From: Staphylococcus borealis
GTDB taxonomy: Bacteria; Bacillota; Bacilli; Staphylococcales; Staphylococcaceae
Reading direction: 5' to 3'
DNA: 64,000 bases
Assembly (NCBI RefSeq): GCF_001224225.1
Contig: NZ_CUEE01000010.1
Location: 26,898-90,897 of the forward strand
The translations under genes and the position numbers were made by a program. Below, piece after piece: positions 9,292-20,535 of the stretch (the first letter of the stretch is position 1; each line of letters opens with the position of its first letter). The notes beneath the pieces were generated by a model, which was not told the origin of the DNA, made no database searches, and worked only from the letters and a program-made list of their open reading frames with translations.

Positions 9292-9372
9292 ATGTTAAAA
9301 CTTTTAGATATATTCCAATTTTCAATTGGTAGATTTTATATCGGCTATCGTGGCCGTCATATTAAATGGTAA
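9292..9372 (+). CDS. 26-residue basic aromatic peptide, first gene of the ABC island
   Basis: A short frame from ATG 9292 to TAA 9370-9372; the upstream in-frame ATG 9286 would add two residues. The perfect ribosome site AAAGGAG ends 8 nt before ATG 9292. The N-terminal half is hydrophobic (MLKLLDIFQFSIG). The C-terminal half is basic and aromatic (RFYIGYRGRHIKW). The next gene's ATG at 9366 overlaps its end (ATGGTAA), an arrangement typical of translational coupling, and that next gene has no ribosome site of its own. I do not recognise a family. It could be a signal peptide-pheromone, a bacteriocin-like peptide, a coupling leader peptide, or a remnant of a TM2-type membrane segment (GRFYIGY). 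Confidence 0.5.
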   Translation: MLKLLDIFQFSIGRFYIGYRGRHIKW

Positions 9373-9950
9373 TATCAATCTTAAAAAATCGAAGAATAAT
9401 TTGTATATTTGCAATTATTTGTATAATACTCAGTAGTTCAATGATGCTAAATTTATTAATAGGCTTAACTGCTTATCTAATAAAATCAGAATTTTTAGAG
9501 TTTATAGTTTTATTGTTAAGTATTAACATCTGTTTTTTAATAATACCTACTTATCTTTCTTCAATTTTTTCTTATAAATTCGATCCATACTCAATGTATA
9601 AATTTTCAAATATATTAATTTACACAATTATTTTTATTTTAGTGTTTTATTTTTTTGATGATTTTAAATTAACATTATTTTATTTAACAATTGCAATGGG
9701 AGAAGAATATTTATTTAGAGAAGTTGTTTATAAAATTCTATTAAATAATTTTAGTTTTATCAATTCAATTATTATAGGTTCTTTATTGTTTTCTTTGTTA
9801 TTACATTTAAATGAGTCAATAATAACAAATTTATTAATTAGATTCCCATCTAGTATTTTATTATATTTATTAAGATATGCTTTTGGTCTTAGGGCATCTA
9901 TAAGTGTTCATTGGATTTATAATATTTTAGTTTCAAAAGTAATAGGGTGA
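9366..9950 (+). CDS. CPBP-family (CAAX protease/bacteriocin-processing type) membrane protein
   Basis: 194 residues with about six hydrophobic segments. The CPBP/Abi motifs are visible: EEYLFR (EExxxR) near residue 115, a His in FSLLLHL (the usual FxxxH spacing is off by one), and HWIYN (HxxxN) near residue 184. Family members are membrane proteases for prenylated or bacteriocin-type peptides, or immunity proteins. Translation appears coupled to the upstream peptide gene. The next gene starts 4 nt after its stop. Processing of, or immunity to, the peptide is inferred only from context. Confidence 0.72.
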   Translation: MVISILKNRRIICIFAIICIILSSSMMLNLLIGLTAYLIKSEFLEFIVLLLSINICFLIIPTYLSSIFSYKFDPYSMYKFSNILIYTIIFILVFYFFDDFKLTLFYLTIAMGEEYLFREVVYKILLNNFSFINSIIIGSLLFSLLLHLNESIITNLLIRFPSSILLYLLRYAFGLRASISVHWIYNILVSKVIG

Positions 9951-9954
9951 TTGT

Positions 9955-11208
9955 ATGAAATTAGCACTTATTTCGATTTTAGTAAATTGTATTTTTTATA
10001 TTTATTTAGCTTATTTGGGCTTAGATATAAATTTATTTTTATCAACTGTTTTAACTATTATTATTCCTTGCTTAATTTCTTCAATAGCAATAATCTTTGT
10101 TAAACCATCAATATTACATGTGTTAATCACTGTTGCATTTAATGTTTTTTATTATATAATTTACAGTTTATATATTATGAATTTAGATGGTTATTTAGAA
10201 TATGTTTCTAAATATAATATTGATAATAATGATATAAATATACAAGTGTCACCAAATATGTTAGAAATCTCTCAAGTAATTTTTTTAATATTGGCTTATT
10301 TAATACCTCAACTATTCATAATATTTATTAAATTTAAAAAAGGGAGAAACATGTTAGAATTTAAAGATATTTCAAAAAAGTATCATAAAAAAGCAATTTT
10401 AGAAAATATAAATTTCAAAATATGTAAAGGTGAAAAAGTCGGTTTGCTTGGTACTAATGGGGCAGGTAAAACTACTTTAATGAAGCTAATTGCTAAATCT
10501 CAGTTGCCTACCCAAGGTCATATTTTTTATAATGGCATTGATATAAATAGTAAAGATAACGTTTTAAATGATTTTGCATTTATGATTAATCAAATCTATT
10601 TCCCTGAAATTAGCGCTAGAAAAAATTTAGAATATTACTTAGAAATTAATAATAAAAAAGAATATTCTAACGATATAAGTAAAATTTTAAATCTAGTTGC
10701 TCTAGAAGATAACTCGAAGAAAGTAAAATACTTTTCATATGGTATGAAACAGCGATTATGTTTGGCGTTATGTTTAATAATCAAACCAAAAGTTGCTATT
10801 TTAGATGAACCATTTTTAGGTTTAGATCCTATTGGAGTACAAAAATTAATAACAATAATCGAACAATTTTCTAAAGAGAATGACACAATTTTTTTAATAT
10901 CTAGTCATCAATTAAAAGAATTAGAAGGATTGTGCACAAGGTTTTTATTATTAAATAAACGAAAGATTACAGAAATAGATGTTAAAGAACAAAACAATAT
11001 TATAAAATTGAAATTTAAAAAAACAATTAACAATATTGACAATTTACTTTCTAAGTTCTCATTTATTGAAAAAATCGACTTAAATATTGTCACTATAAAA
11101 AATGAGAACGATAACTTGTCTAAATTACTTGTAGAGTTAAGTGATAATTCTTTATTAGAAGTTATACATAACTCACATGATTTAGAATCATATTTTTATC
11201 AAGAGTAG
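9955..11208 (+). CDS. Msa-like membrane domain fused to an ABC transporter ATPase
   Basis: 417 residues in two parts. Residues 1-132 form four membrane segments (KLALISILVN..., FNVFYYIIYSLYIMNL) that resemble, from memory, the 133-residue S. aureus Msa protein, which is encoded at this same place between cspA and lysA. Residues 133-417 are an ABC ATPase: Walker A GTNGAGKTT (166-174), signature FSYGMKQR (a variant of LSGGQ, Gly 263), Walker B VAILDEP (280-286) and H-loop ISSHQLKE. An internal in-frame ATG at 10351 (Met133) has its own ribosome site AAGGGAG, so the ATPase may also be made alone (285 residues). Confidence 0.75.
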   Translation: MKLALISILVNCIFYIYLAYLGLDINLFLSTVLTIIIPCLISSIAIIFVKPSILHVLITVAFNVFYYIIYSLYIMNLDGYLEYVSKYNIDNNDINIQVSPNMLEISQVIFLILAYLIPQLFIIFIKFKKGRNMLEFKDISKKYHKKAILENINFKICKGEKVGLLGTNGAGKTTLMKLIAKSQLPTQGHIFYNGIDINSKDNVLNDFAFMINQIYFPEISARKNLEYYLEINNKKEYSNDISKILNLVALEDNSKKVKYFSYGMKQRLCLALCLIIKPKVAILDEPFLGLDPIGVQKLITIIEQFSKENDTIFLISSHQLKELEGLCTRFLLLNKRKITEIDVKEQNNIIKLKFKKTINNIDNLLSKFSFIEKIDLNIVTIKNENDNLSKLLVELSDNSLLEVIHNSHDLESYFYQE

Positions 11209-11217
11209 GTATTACTA

Positions 11218-11967
11218 ATGTTTAAATTTATATTCATGTTTGTTTTTAAGATACGTGCCACATGGTTACTTTTAATTTTAGGTCTATATCCTTTATTAAT
11301 ATTTTTAGCACAATTTTTAAATAGTAATTTCTTATCACTCTCAGCTAGTCAAGCTGGTAGTGTAAACTTTTTGGAAACCTTTATTGCGATATATGATACC
11401 CAGCAAAAGTCAATGCTATCATTAATAATAGTTGCTTATTTAGCATCAATATTATTCTATAATGAAATTAGTACTAGTCGTCTTCTTTTTTTCAAAGATC
11501 AGAATAGAAATAAAATTTTTAATAATAAATTTTTATCAATCATTATAGTTTATATTACTTTTCTAATTATATTATGTGTATCCTCAATAATTGTTTATTT
11601 ATATTTTGTGAATAATCATGATTATTCATCACATTCTTTATTATTAAAAGATACTAAATATAATCATTATCTAATGACAAATTTGATAGGCTTATTTTTT
11701 ACCGATGCTATTTTAATATTTTTATCACTTATTGCATCTATACGTTTTAATACTGGAGTAACTATTATTACTTTAATTACAGGATTTATTCTCATAAAAG
11801 TTACAGACAGTATTGATAAAATTAAGCTTTTCCCTTCTAATTTTATCAAATTAGATAGTAATATTAGCTTTTCGCAAAATTTATTAATAATGAGTGTTAT
11901 TACTTTAGTATACATAGTAGTTATATATCTTGTATCAAAACTTATTTTTAAAAAAATACAATATTAA
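11218..11967 (+). CDS. ABC-2-like transporter permease
   Basis: 249 residues with six predicted hydrophobic segments (around 10-30, 60-80, 105-130, 150-170, 180-200 and 225-245). This is the layout of ABC-2 permeases such as those exporting peptides or lantibiotics. It starts 9 nt after the ATPase gene and is its obvious membrane partner. I see no specific substrate signature. Base composition is as A+T-rich as the two preceding genes and unlike lysA or cspA, which suggests the island came in as a unit. Confidence 0.7.
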   Translation: MFKFIFMFVFKIRATWLLLILGLYPLLIFLAQFLNSNFLSLSASQAGSVNFLETFIAIYDTQQKSMLSLIIVAYLASILFYNEISTSRLLFFKDQNRNKIFNNKFLSIIIVYITFLIILCVSSIIVYLYFVNNHDYSSHSLLLKDTKYNHYLMTNLIGLFFTDAILIFLSLIASIRFNTGVTIITLITGFILIKVTDSIDKIKLFPSNFIKLDSNISFSQNLLIMSVITLVYIVVIYLVSKLIFKKIQY

Positions 11968-12001
11968 TATATATATAATAGAATTAATTATTAAGATATT
12001 A

Positions 12002-12042
12002 AAAACCTACGTAGCAAAATTTATAAAGTCTACGTAGGTTTT
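12002..12042. terminator. Bidirectional terminator between the ABC island and lysA
   Basis: AAAACCTACGTAG (12002-12014) pairs perfectly with CTACGTAGGTTTT (12030-12042). It serves the convergent island and lysine operons. Confidence 0.88.
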
Positions 12043-12097
12043 AAGTTTAAATTTTTCTTTTAACATTCTTTAGAATTATTTTTAAAATTGATAATTG

Positions 12098-13363
12098 TTA
12101 TTTAGTATCGTTAATAATCAATTGTCGTAATGATTGGCGTTTAATAACTTCACGTGCTTTACCATCTTTTAAGAAAAACACAGGTGGTTTCTGCATTTGA
12201 TTGTAATTAGAAGCCATTGAGTAATGATATGCTCCTGTAGAAAGAATCGCTAGGTAATCACCACGTTGAACAGAAGAAGGGAGTTTCGCATTGCGAATAA
12301 TAATATCGCCTGATTCACATAATTTACCAGCAATCGTTACCGTATCATCAGCTTCTTCATGACGATTCACTAATAACGCTTGATATTTCGCATCGTATAA
12401 AGCTGTTCTAATATGATCACTCATACCGCCATCAATCGATACATATTTATTCACATTAGGAATTTCTTTAATTGTGCCAACTTCATATAATGTTATACCA
12501 GCTTCACCAACGATTGAACGACCAGGTTCAATACCTATTTCTGGCACTTCATAATTCAATTTATCAGTTTCCGCTTTAATTGCGTTAGTTATTTCTGAGA
12601 TGCCTTCCTCAATAGGGAAGCTAACATCACCTTCAATATATTTAATACCAAAACCTCCACCGATATTAAGCAGCTCAATTTTAATATCATTGTCAGATAA
12701 CCAATTTAGTACTATTTTAGCAGTTTCAATCATTGCTTCAGTACCCTCGATTTGAGAACCGATATGGAAGTGAACGCCTTTTAAATGTAGACGTTTTGAA
12801 TCACGCACTTTATTAACCGCTTCGATAGCCAAACCATGACGAATAGATAAACCGAATTTACTATCTTCTTGTCCTGTTTGAATAAACTCATGTGTATGCG
12901 CTTCAACACCTGGATTAACACGTATAACTACATCCACCGAATCACTTGCGTATTTATCGATTAATTCAATTTCTTCAAGAGAATCGATGACGAAGTAACC
13001 AACGCCATTTTCTAGAGCATATCGAATCTCATGTTTTGTTTTATTGTTACCATGGAAGTGAATTTTATTAGGATCAAATTTCGCCTCTAATGCAGTATAT
13101 AATTCACCCTCAGATACTACATCTAATTGTAAATCCTCTTCTTGTACTAATTTAACCATTTGTATACAAGTGAAAGCTTTAGATGCATAAGAAATATTAT
13201 ATTTCAAACCGCTTTCTTGAAAAGCTTTATGGTATCTACGCATTTGATTGCGGATTTCATCTTCATCATAAACAATAGTAGGGGTACCAAAGCTTTGAGC
13301 AAGCGTCTTTAAACTTGTGCCTGCCATTGTTAATTCACCATAATCATTATATTTTACTGCCAT
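12098..13363 (-). CDS. lysA: Diaminopimelate decarboxylase
   Basis: A 421-residue fold-III PLP enzyme that converts meso-diaminopimelate to lysine. The PLP lysine is Lys62 in SYASKAF. HFHIGSQI, the phosphate-binding NIGGGFGIKY, EPGRSIV and the active-site CESGD are all present. Last gene of the lysine operon, 1 nt after alr2. Staphylococcal peptidoglycan has lysine at position 3, so this step feeds both protein and wall synthesis. Expression is expected to follow the lysine riboswitch at the head of the operon and possibly an internal promoter before dapL. Confidence 0.97.
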   Translation of the reverse strand: MAVKYNDYGELTMAGTSLKTLAQSFGTPTIVYDEDEIRNQMRRYHKAFQESGLKYNISYASKAFTCIQMVKLVQEEDLQLDVVSEGELYTALEAKFDPNKIHFHGNNKTKHEIRYALENGVGYFVIDSLEEIELIDKYASDSVDVVIRVNPGVEAHTHEFIQTGQEDSKFGLSIRHGLAIEAVNKVRDSKRLHLKGVHFHIGSQIEGTEAMIETAKIVLNWLSDNDIKIELLNIGGGFGIKYIEGDVSFPIEEGISEITNAIKAETDKLNYEVPEIGIEPGRSIVGEAGITLYEVGTIKEIPNVNKYVSIDGGMSDHIRTALYDAKYQALLVNRHEEADDTVTIAGKLCESGDIIIRNAKLPSSVQRGDYLAILSTGAYHYSMASNYNQMQKPPVFFLKDGKAREVIKRQSLRQLIINDTK

Positions 13364-13364
13364 T

Positions 13365-14441
13365 TTATCTATACTCCTTTATGAGAGAATCATGATTCAT
13401 CGCACTAAGTTGTTCTGAGTTAGCGCCTACACCTTTGAATGTATATTCATCAATGCGTATATCGTTATTATATAATATCACTTCATCTTGTGCATCGACT
13501 TCATCATCAACTTCCACAAACATATGACTCATCATTAATGCGCGAATAGGGTAACGCTTACCATTAATTAATGCGTCATGTTTAGCTCTCGATTTAAGGA
13601 TACCATCACCATAACCGATGTCTACAACTGCTAATCGTGTGTGATCACGAGTCGCTTCGAATGCGAAACTATACCCACAATAATCACCAACATTGACTTC
13701 ACGCACTTGAATCACATTACCTTTAACAGTCAGTGATTGCTTAATAATCTGTGTGTCTAATCGACTATAAGGACGAGAACCATATAACGCGATGCCTACA
13801 CGTGCATGGGTATGTTGCGGTAATAGTATTTGACCTTCACGATAATAGCTTGCACTATTTTGCGCATGAATGAAATCAAACTGATAACCCTCTTTTAACA
13901 ATGCATTCACCACATTTATCCAAGCCTCTCGCTCTACACCATACTCTGGAACATCAAATTCATCCGCATAACCAAAGTGGGTCCATACGCCACTAATAAT
14001 CATTTTATCTTCGTTTGTATTCGCTAGATGGTCTTCAATAACTTCTTTAATTTCTTCTAATGTTTTGAATCCAGAACGATGAAGTAAATTCTCATATTCG
14101 AGATGCACTTTGATACCACTTAAATCATTCTTATATTTATAATAGTACGCTAATGACGGTAAGGTCATTTGAATTTGATATTTTCTTACTTTTTCAAAAT
14201 CATAAACTGCGTTCATCAAGAATATCGTGGCATTAGGTGCTAATTCGCGTACTTTAATGGCTTCTTTCAAAGAAGTAGTGCTAAATGTATGGATTCCTGC
14301 TTTCAAAAAAGAGGTAACAGCAAACGCCAAACCATAATGATAAGCGTTGTTCTTCACTACAGCCATTATTGAATTATCATTTTTAACTTGAATAGCATTT
14401 TGTAAAAACGCTTCTTTATCGACGGACCATATTGCTGTCAA
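13365..14441 (-). CDS. alr2: Alanine racemase-family protein (second alr paralogue)
   Basis: A 358-residue alanine racemase-fold PLP protein. The PLP lysine is Lys30 in [12 protein letters not shown], and [11 protein letters not shown] binds phosphate. CGYSFAF is in the position of the catalytic-Tyr loop. It sits between dapL and lysA in the lysine operon, as the paralogue called alr2 in S. aureus. A lysine/DAP-linked racemase role is inferred from position; plain alanine racemase activity is the alternative. It ends 1 nt before lysA and starts 6 nt after dapL. Confidence 0.9.
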   Translation of the reverse strand: MTAIWSVDKEAFLQNAIQVKNDNSIMAVVKNNAYHYGLAFAVTSFLKAGIHTFSTTSLKEAIKVRELAPNATIFLMNAVYDFEKVRKYQIQMTLPSLAYYYKYKNDLSGIKVHLEYENLLHRSGFKTLEEIKEVIEDHLANTNEDKMIISGVWTHFGYADEFDVPEYGVEREAWINVVNALLKEGYQFDFIHAQNSASYYREGQILLPQHTHARVGIALYGSRPYSRLDTQIIKQSLTVKGNVIQVREVNVGDYCGYSFAFEATRDHTRLAVVDIGYGDGILKSRAKHDALINGKRYPIRALMMSHMFVEVDDEVDAQDEVILYNNDIRIDEYTFKGVGANSEQLSAMNHDSLIKEYR

Positions 14442-14447
14442 TGTGAA

Positions 14448-15602
14448 TTACTCCTCTCCATAATGCATTAACAATTGTTCATAATAATTTGCCACATCAA
14501 TTAATACTTTTTCATCAAAATTTAAATGAGAGGTATGAAGGCCAGTTACAAAATCTTTGTCTTCGTTACGTGTACCTACGAATGCAAAGTAAGCAGGCGC
14601 AAGTTGTTGGCCATAGAAACTAAAGTCTTCACCAAATAAGAAAGGTAGGGGCTTATCTATTACTTCTAGATTCGCAGCATTAATTGCTTGTTCTACACTT
14701 GCACGTAGTTTAGGACTGTTCATCGTAGGAGGATAGCCTTCTTCAAATTTCACTTCACATTCTACGTTAAATAATAAACTTACACTTTCAGCAATTTTAT
14801 GCATTTGAGTTTTAACTACATTCAAATCATTAGGGTCATACGTTCTAATTGTACCTTCTAAATATCCGTGGCTAGCTACTGTATTTATTGCCTCACCAGC
14901 TTCAAAATGTCCCATATGAACAATGTTTCGTTTCAATCCGTTAAGATGATACTGCTGTATCTGACCAACTTGATTTAGAACATGTAATAGCGCTTCGCCA
15001 CAAGAATGACCTTGTTCTTTATCTGCAACATGACTTGATAGCCCTTTTAAGAAGAAACGATACTCAGTTGCACTGGCTGTAATTTCTTCATCGCGGATTA
15101 CAACTTGTCCTTCATCTGCAAATGGATTAACATGAATGCCAAAAACGGCTTCTATTGGATAATTATTAAACGCGCCTGCTTTAATTAAGCGATTCGCACC
15201 GCCACCAGTTTCTTCAGCAGGTTGGAATATAAATACAACATTATGCGGTAGTGTCCCTTTATCAAACATCTCTTTACAACGTTTAACAAATAACATTAAT
15301 GCCGTTGTATGACCGTCATGGCCGCACGCATGCATCACGTTGTCTGTTTGACTACGATAGTCAACATCATTTTCTTCAAAAATAGGTAACGCATCAATAT
15401 CTGCACGAAATGCAACGGTATGATCACTATTACCTTTTAAATAAGCAATTGCACCTGTTTCAAGCGGTCTCTCATAAGAAACCCCTAAGTCATCTAAAAA
15501 ATGTGTAATGTATTCTGTTGTCTCAAACTCATGTAGACTTAATTCTGGATGTTGATGTAAATGTCTTCTATGTTTCGTTACAAACTCTAATTCGCTCATC
15601 AT
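14448..15602 (-). CDS. dapL: M20 amidohydrolase, probable N-acetyl-diaminopimelate deacetylase
   Basis: A 384-residue M20D-family amidohydrolase. Metal-binding motifs seen are [10 protein letters not shown], the catalytic Glu pair in [13 protein letters not shown] and the C-terminal [10 protein letters not shown]. In the acetylase route the enzyme removes acetate from N-acetyl-LL-DAP. It follows the DAP acetyltransferase gene by about 270 nt with a promoter and hairpin between. Databases often call this protein HipO/hippurate hydrolase; pathway context favours DapL. The tandem ATGs at 15602 and 15599 follow AAAGGAATG. Confidence 0.88.
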   Translation of the reverse strand: MMSELEFVTKHRRHLHQHPELSLHEFETTEYITHFLDDLGVSYERPLETGAIAYLKGNSDHTVAFRADIDALPIFEENDVDYRSQTDNVMHACGHDGHTTALMLFVKRCKEMFDKGTLPHNVVFIFQPAEETGGGANRLIKAGAFNNYPIEAVFGIHVNPFADEGQVVIRDEEITASATEYRFFLKGLSSHVADKEQGHSCGEALLHVLNQVGQIQQYHLNGLKRNIVHMGHFEAGEAINTVASHGYLEGTIRTYDPNDLNVVKTQMHKIAESVSLLFNVECEVKFEEGYPPTMNSPKLRASVEQAINAANLEVIDKPLPFLFGEDFSFYGQQLAPAYFAFVGTRNEDKDFVTGLHTSHLNFDEKVLIDVANYYEQLLMHYGEE

Positions 15603-15759
15603 ATCATTCCTTTGTTTACTATATTCGTCTTATCATTATTGTAACTTATTTCATCTTTTTATGTATGGTGTGATTGTAATTTAAAATATGATTAAAGTGT
15701 GAGAATAGAGAAAGAATAACGCGTCATACTTGCGCGTCATCACTCTCGAGAATAACTAA

Positions 15760-15847
15760 AACTGAGAAGAGCTTATGTTAAGCGCCTTCTCAGTTCAGTC
15801 AGCTATTACAATCATGCATTATAGCCATAAAATAATAAATTGTGTCA
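15760..15847 (-). promoter_or_regulatory. Internal promoter and terminator-like hairpin between dapD and dapL
   Basis: On the minus strand TGACAC (15847-15842), an 18-nt spacer and TATAAT (15823-15818) form a promoter. About 15 nt after the expected start, AACTGAGAAG (15795-15786) pairs with CTTCTCAGTT (15769-15760) and is followed by TTTTAGTT. A transcript starting here would meet a terminator within about 60 nt, so this is either an attenuator for dapL-alr2-lysA or a short RNA. Confidence 0.45.
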
Positions 15848-15873
15848 CAGACACTTATCAAATACACATCGTA

Positions 15874-16593
15874 TTAGTCATTCAATTTTCTTAATGCTGA
15901 AACGATTTCACGTTTAGAATCTTCAACTTCAGAAGTTTGTTTAATGACCTTGGCTGGTGTACCAGCAACAACTGCACCAGCTGGAACGTCTTGAGTGACA
16001 ATAGCACCAGCAGCAACAATTGCACCTTCACCAACATGAACGCCTTCTAAGATAACCGCATTCGCACCGATTAACACATTATCATCAATGATTACTGGAG
16101 AGGCGCTAGGGGGTTCAATAACACCTGCTAACACAGCACCAGCACCTACATGTACATTTTTACCAGTTGTAGCACGACCACCGAGTGTTGCATTCATATC
16201 AATCATAGTGCCTTCGCCAACAACTGCACCAATATTTATCGTTGCACCCATCATTACAACAGCGCCATCTTTGATAATTGCTTGTTCTCGAATGAATGCA
16301 CCTGGCTCAATACGTGCATTCGTATTCGTTAAATCTTTAAGCGGAATAGCTGAATTTCGTCGATCCATTTCAATTTCTAACTCCGTAATTACAGATTGAT
16401 TTACTTCATAGAATGTCTTCCAATCATCTGCTTCACAAAAAATAACTTTAGAATCGTCAGAACCAAATACTTTAAAAGATTCTGGGAAGGTAACACCATC
16501 AAAATGTCCATTGGCATATACTTTTAATGGTGTAGATTTTTTAGCATCACTGATATATTGAATAATTTCTTCAGCTGATAAGTGTTGTACCAT
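15874..16593 (-). CDS. dapD: Tetrahydrodipicolinate N-acetyltransferase (DapD/DapH type)
   Basis: A 239-residue enzyme. Its C-terminal two thirds are left-handed beta-helix hexapeptide repeats ([50 protein letters not shown]). The N-terminal alpha/beta part and the length fit acetyl-CoA-dependent DapH, called dapD in S. aureus. It acetylates tetrahydrodipicolinate in DAP synthesis. It lies 38 nt after dapB. Its downstream gap holds the internal promoter and hairpin, so it may close the first transcriptional half of the operon. Confidence 0.95.
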   Translation of the reverse strand: MVQHLSAEEIIQYISDAKKSTPLKVYANGHFDGVTFPESFKVFGSDDSKVIFCEADDWKTFYEVNQSVITELEIEMDRRNSAIPLKDLTNTNARIEPGAFIREQAIIKDGAVVMMGATINIGAVVGEGTMIDMNATLGGRATTGKNVHVGAGAVLAGVIEPPSASPVIIDDNVLIGANAVILEGVHVGEGAIVAAGAIVTQDVPAGAVVAGTPAKVIKQTSEVEDSKREIVSALRKLND

Positions 16594-16631
16594 AATTGAA
16601 CTCTCCTTAATAATAGATAGAATTTTATATT

Positions 16632-17356
16632 TTATAAATTATCAAACGTGTAATAACCATTAGATTGATTTATTAATTTTTCTGCGGCAGTAATGGCACC
16701 GTTAGCAAAGATATCCTTTGACTGTGCTTTATGCGTAATTGCAATGGTTTCGTCTATTCCAGCAAATAACACGTCATGTTCACCAACTATAGTGCCACCT
16801 CGAATAGAGTGAATACCAATTTCATCTTTACTGCGTTGTTCAGTGCGCTCATGACGATCATATACAGGTGTACTGTTTTGACGTAAGTCTTTGATGACGT
16901 CATATAATTTAACTAATGTGCCACTAGGGGCATCTACTTTTTTATTATGATGTGCTTCAGTCAACTCAATATCAAAATCTTGTAAAAGCGGCACTGCAGC
17001 TTCTAATATTTTAGTTAATGCATGCACACCATAACTCATATTTGCACTAAAGAAGACAGGCATGCTTTGACCTAATTCATTTAACTTTTCAACTATTTTT
17101 TCCTTTTCACCAGTAGTAGCTACCACTAAAGGCAATTGAAATTGCTCATCAAGTAGAGGTAATAATAGATTAGGATTTGAAAAGTCTATGGCCACATCCG
17201 CTTCATTTTGCGCATCAGCAATATGACTGTAATGCGTATATGGCGTTGTTTCATTGTTTTGTGGCTCTATAACACCTATAATTTCATGACCTTTGTCTTC
17301 TGCCAAACGTGCCACTCTCTGATTCATTGCGCCATAACCTATAAGTAATATTTTCA

Positions 17357-17357
<1 letters not shown>
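16632..17357 (-). CDS. dapB: 4-hydroxy-tetrahydrodipicolinate reductase
   Basis: 241 residues with an N-terminal Rossmann fold ([13 protein letters not shown]) and the DapB active-site segment [14 protein letters not shown], where His and Lys act in catalysis. It reduces the DapA product with NAD(P)H. Its start overlaps the last base of dapA, so the two are translationally linked. It is shorter than the enterobacterial enzyme (about 270 residues), as usual in staphylococci. Confidence 0.96.
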
Positions 17358-19232
<1,875 letters not shown>

Positions 19233-19295
19233 AATTTATCACTCCAATAATATTTGTTTGAATTTTCCTAAAATTTAATTTAAATGTTATATGAA

Positions 19296-20498
19296 TTATA
19301 TATCAAATGCCTCGTATAATCGCTCTACGGCTTTTTCGCCATTTTCAGCGTCAATGACATATGAAATACTGATTTCTGAAGTTGTTGTTTGATAAAAAGG
19401 GATGTTGGCGTTAATTAGTGTAATAAACGCTCTGGATGCTACGCCTGACATATCTCTCATGCCTGAACCAATTAATGAAATTTTGACATAGGCTTCATTA
19501 ATTTTATAATCTAAAGCTTCAAATTGAGCGGAAAGCGCACTTAAAATATGTGAAATTTGATGCACATCACTATCTTTAATCGTAAACGATAATTGTAGCC
19601 CTTCGATGTTAACGATTTGCGATATCATATCTACATTAACTGAGCCATCTTCTAACGCTGTAAACAATTGCGTTAACAAACGATTGTCAGGTAGGGGGTA
19701 GCTTATCGTTACATGCATCATATGTTTATCTAAAGCGACGCCCGTGACTGCTTTCTTTTCTAGAATTTCTGTTCTTGGCATAATCCACGTTCCTTTCACA
19801 TTTGATAGTGTTCTTCCCAAATACAGTGGTATATCGTAATTCTTAGCAAGCTCAACACTACGGGTTTCAAGTACACCTGCACCAAGTGCACTCATTTCCA
19901 TCATTTCTTCGTAAGATACATAATCTAAGCGCTTTGCTCGACTAAGAACTCTTGGATCGGTTGCATAGACACCATCAACATCTGTATATATTTCACAAGG
20001 TATTTGATTACTTGCTGCTAAGGCAACTGCCGTTGTATCAGAACCACCGCGACCTAAAGTTGTAAGTTCTAACTCATCATTGATACCTTGAAAGCCTGCT
20101 ACGACTAAAATGTCGTTATCTTGAAAAGCTTGATCAAAGGTTTTCGAATCAATTTCTGCAATTCTGCTTTTCAAATGATGACCAACCGTTTTAATACCTG
20201 CTTGATAACCAGTCATGGCTCTAGCAGTCACGCCGATATCATTTAACACCATTGATAAATAGGATACCGTTTGTTGTTCACCAGTAGTAAGTAACAGTGC
20301 AAGTTCTTCATCTTTAGGTGTCGCAGTCAAATGGAAGACATTATCCATTATTTGATCTGTTGTTTTCCCCATGGCACTGACTACTACAATTAATTGTTCA
20401 CCTTCGTCTACTCGACGTTTCAGCATTTTAGCTATATTTTTTATTTTTGTAAAATCAGCAACGGATGAACCGCCAAATTTCAAAACACTTCGTTTCAA
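19296..20498 (-). CDS. lysC: Aspartokinase, lysine-pathway isoform
   Basis: 400 residues. An N-terminal kinase domain has KFGGSSVAD at residues 7-15 and GFQGINDELELTTLGRGGSDTTA. Two C-terminal ACT-type domains (from about 265) would sense lysine. It phosphorylates aspartate, the committed step. First gene of the operon, directly downstream of the lysine riboswitch. The ribosome site GGAGGTATCG precedes the ATG. Confidence 0.96.
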   Translation of the reverse strand: MKRSVLKFGGSSVADFTKIKNIAKMLKRRVDEGEQLIVVVSAMGKTTDQIMDNVFHLTATPKDEELALLLTTGEQQTVSYLSMVLNDIGVTARAMTGYQAGIKTVGHHLKSRIAEIDSKTFDQAFQDNDILVVAGFQGINDELELTTLGRGGSDTTAVALAASNQIPCEIYTDVDGVYATDPRVLSRAKRLDYVSYEEMMEMSALGAGVLETRSVELAKNYDIPLYLGRTLSNVKGTWIMPRTEILEKKAVTGVALDKHMMHVTISYPLPDNRLLTQLFTALEDGSVNVDMISQIVNIEGLQLSFTIKDSDVHQISHILSALSAQFEALDYKINEAYVKISLIGSGMRDMSGVASRAFITLINANIPFYQTTTSEISISYVIDAENGEKAVERLYEAFDI

Positions 20499-20535
20499 TA
20501 CGATACCTCCTACAGATTAGGGGAGGCACACGTTA

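Noticed and set aside
16088..16399. Open frame opposite dapD
   Set aside because: It is a shadow of the hexapeptide-repeat codons of dapD, without ribosome site or recognisable product.
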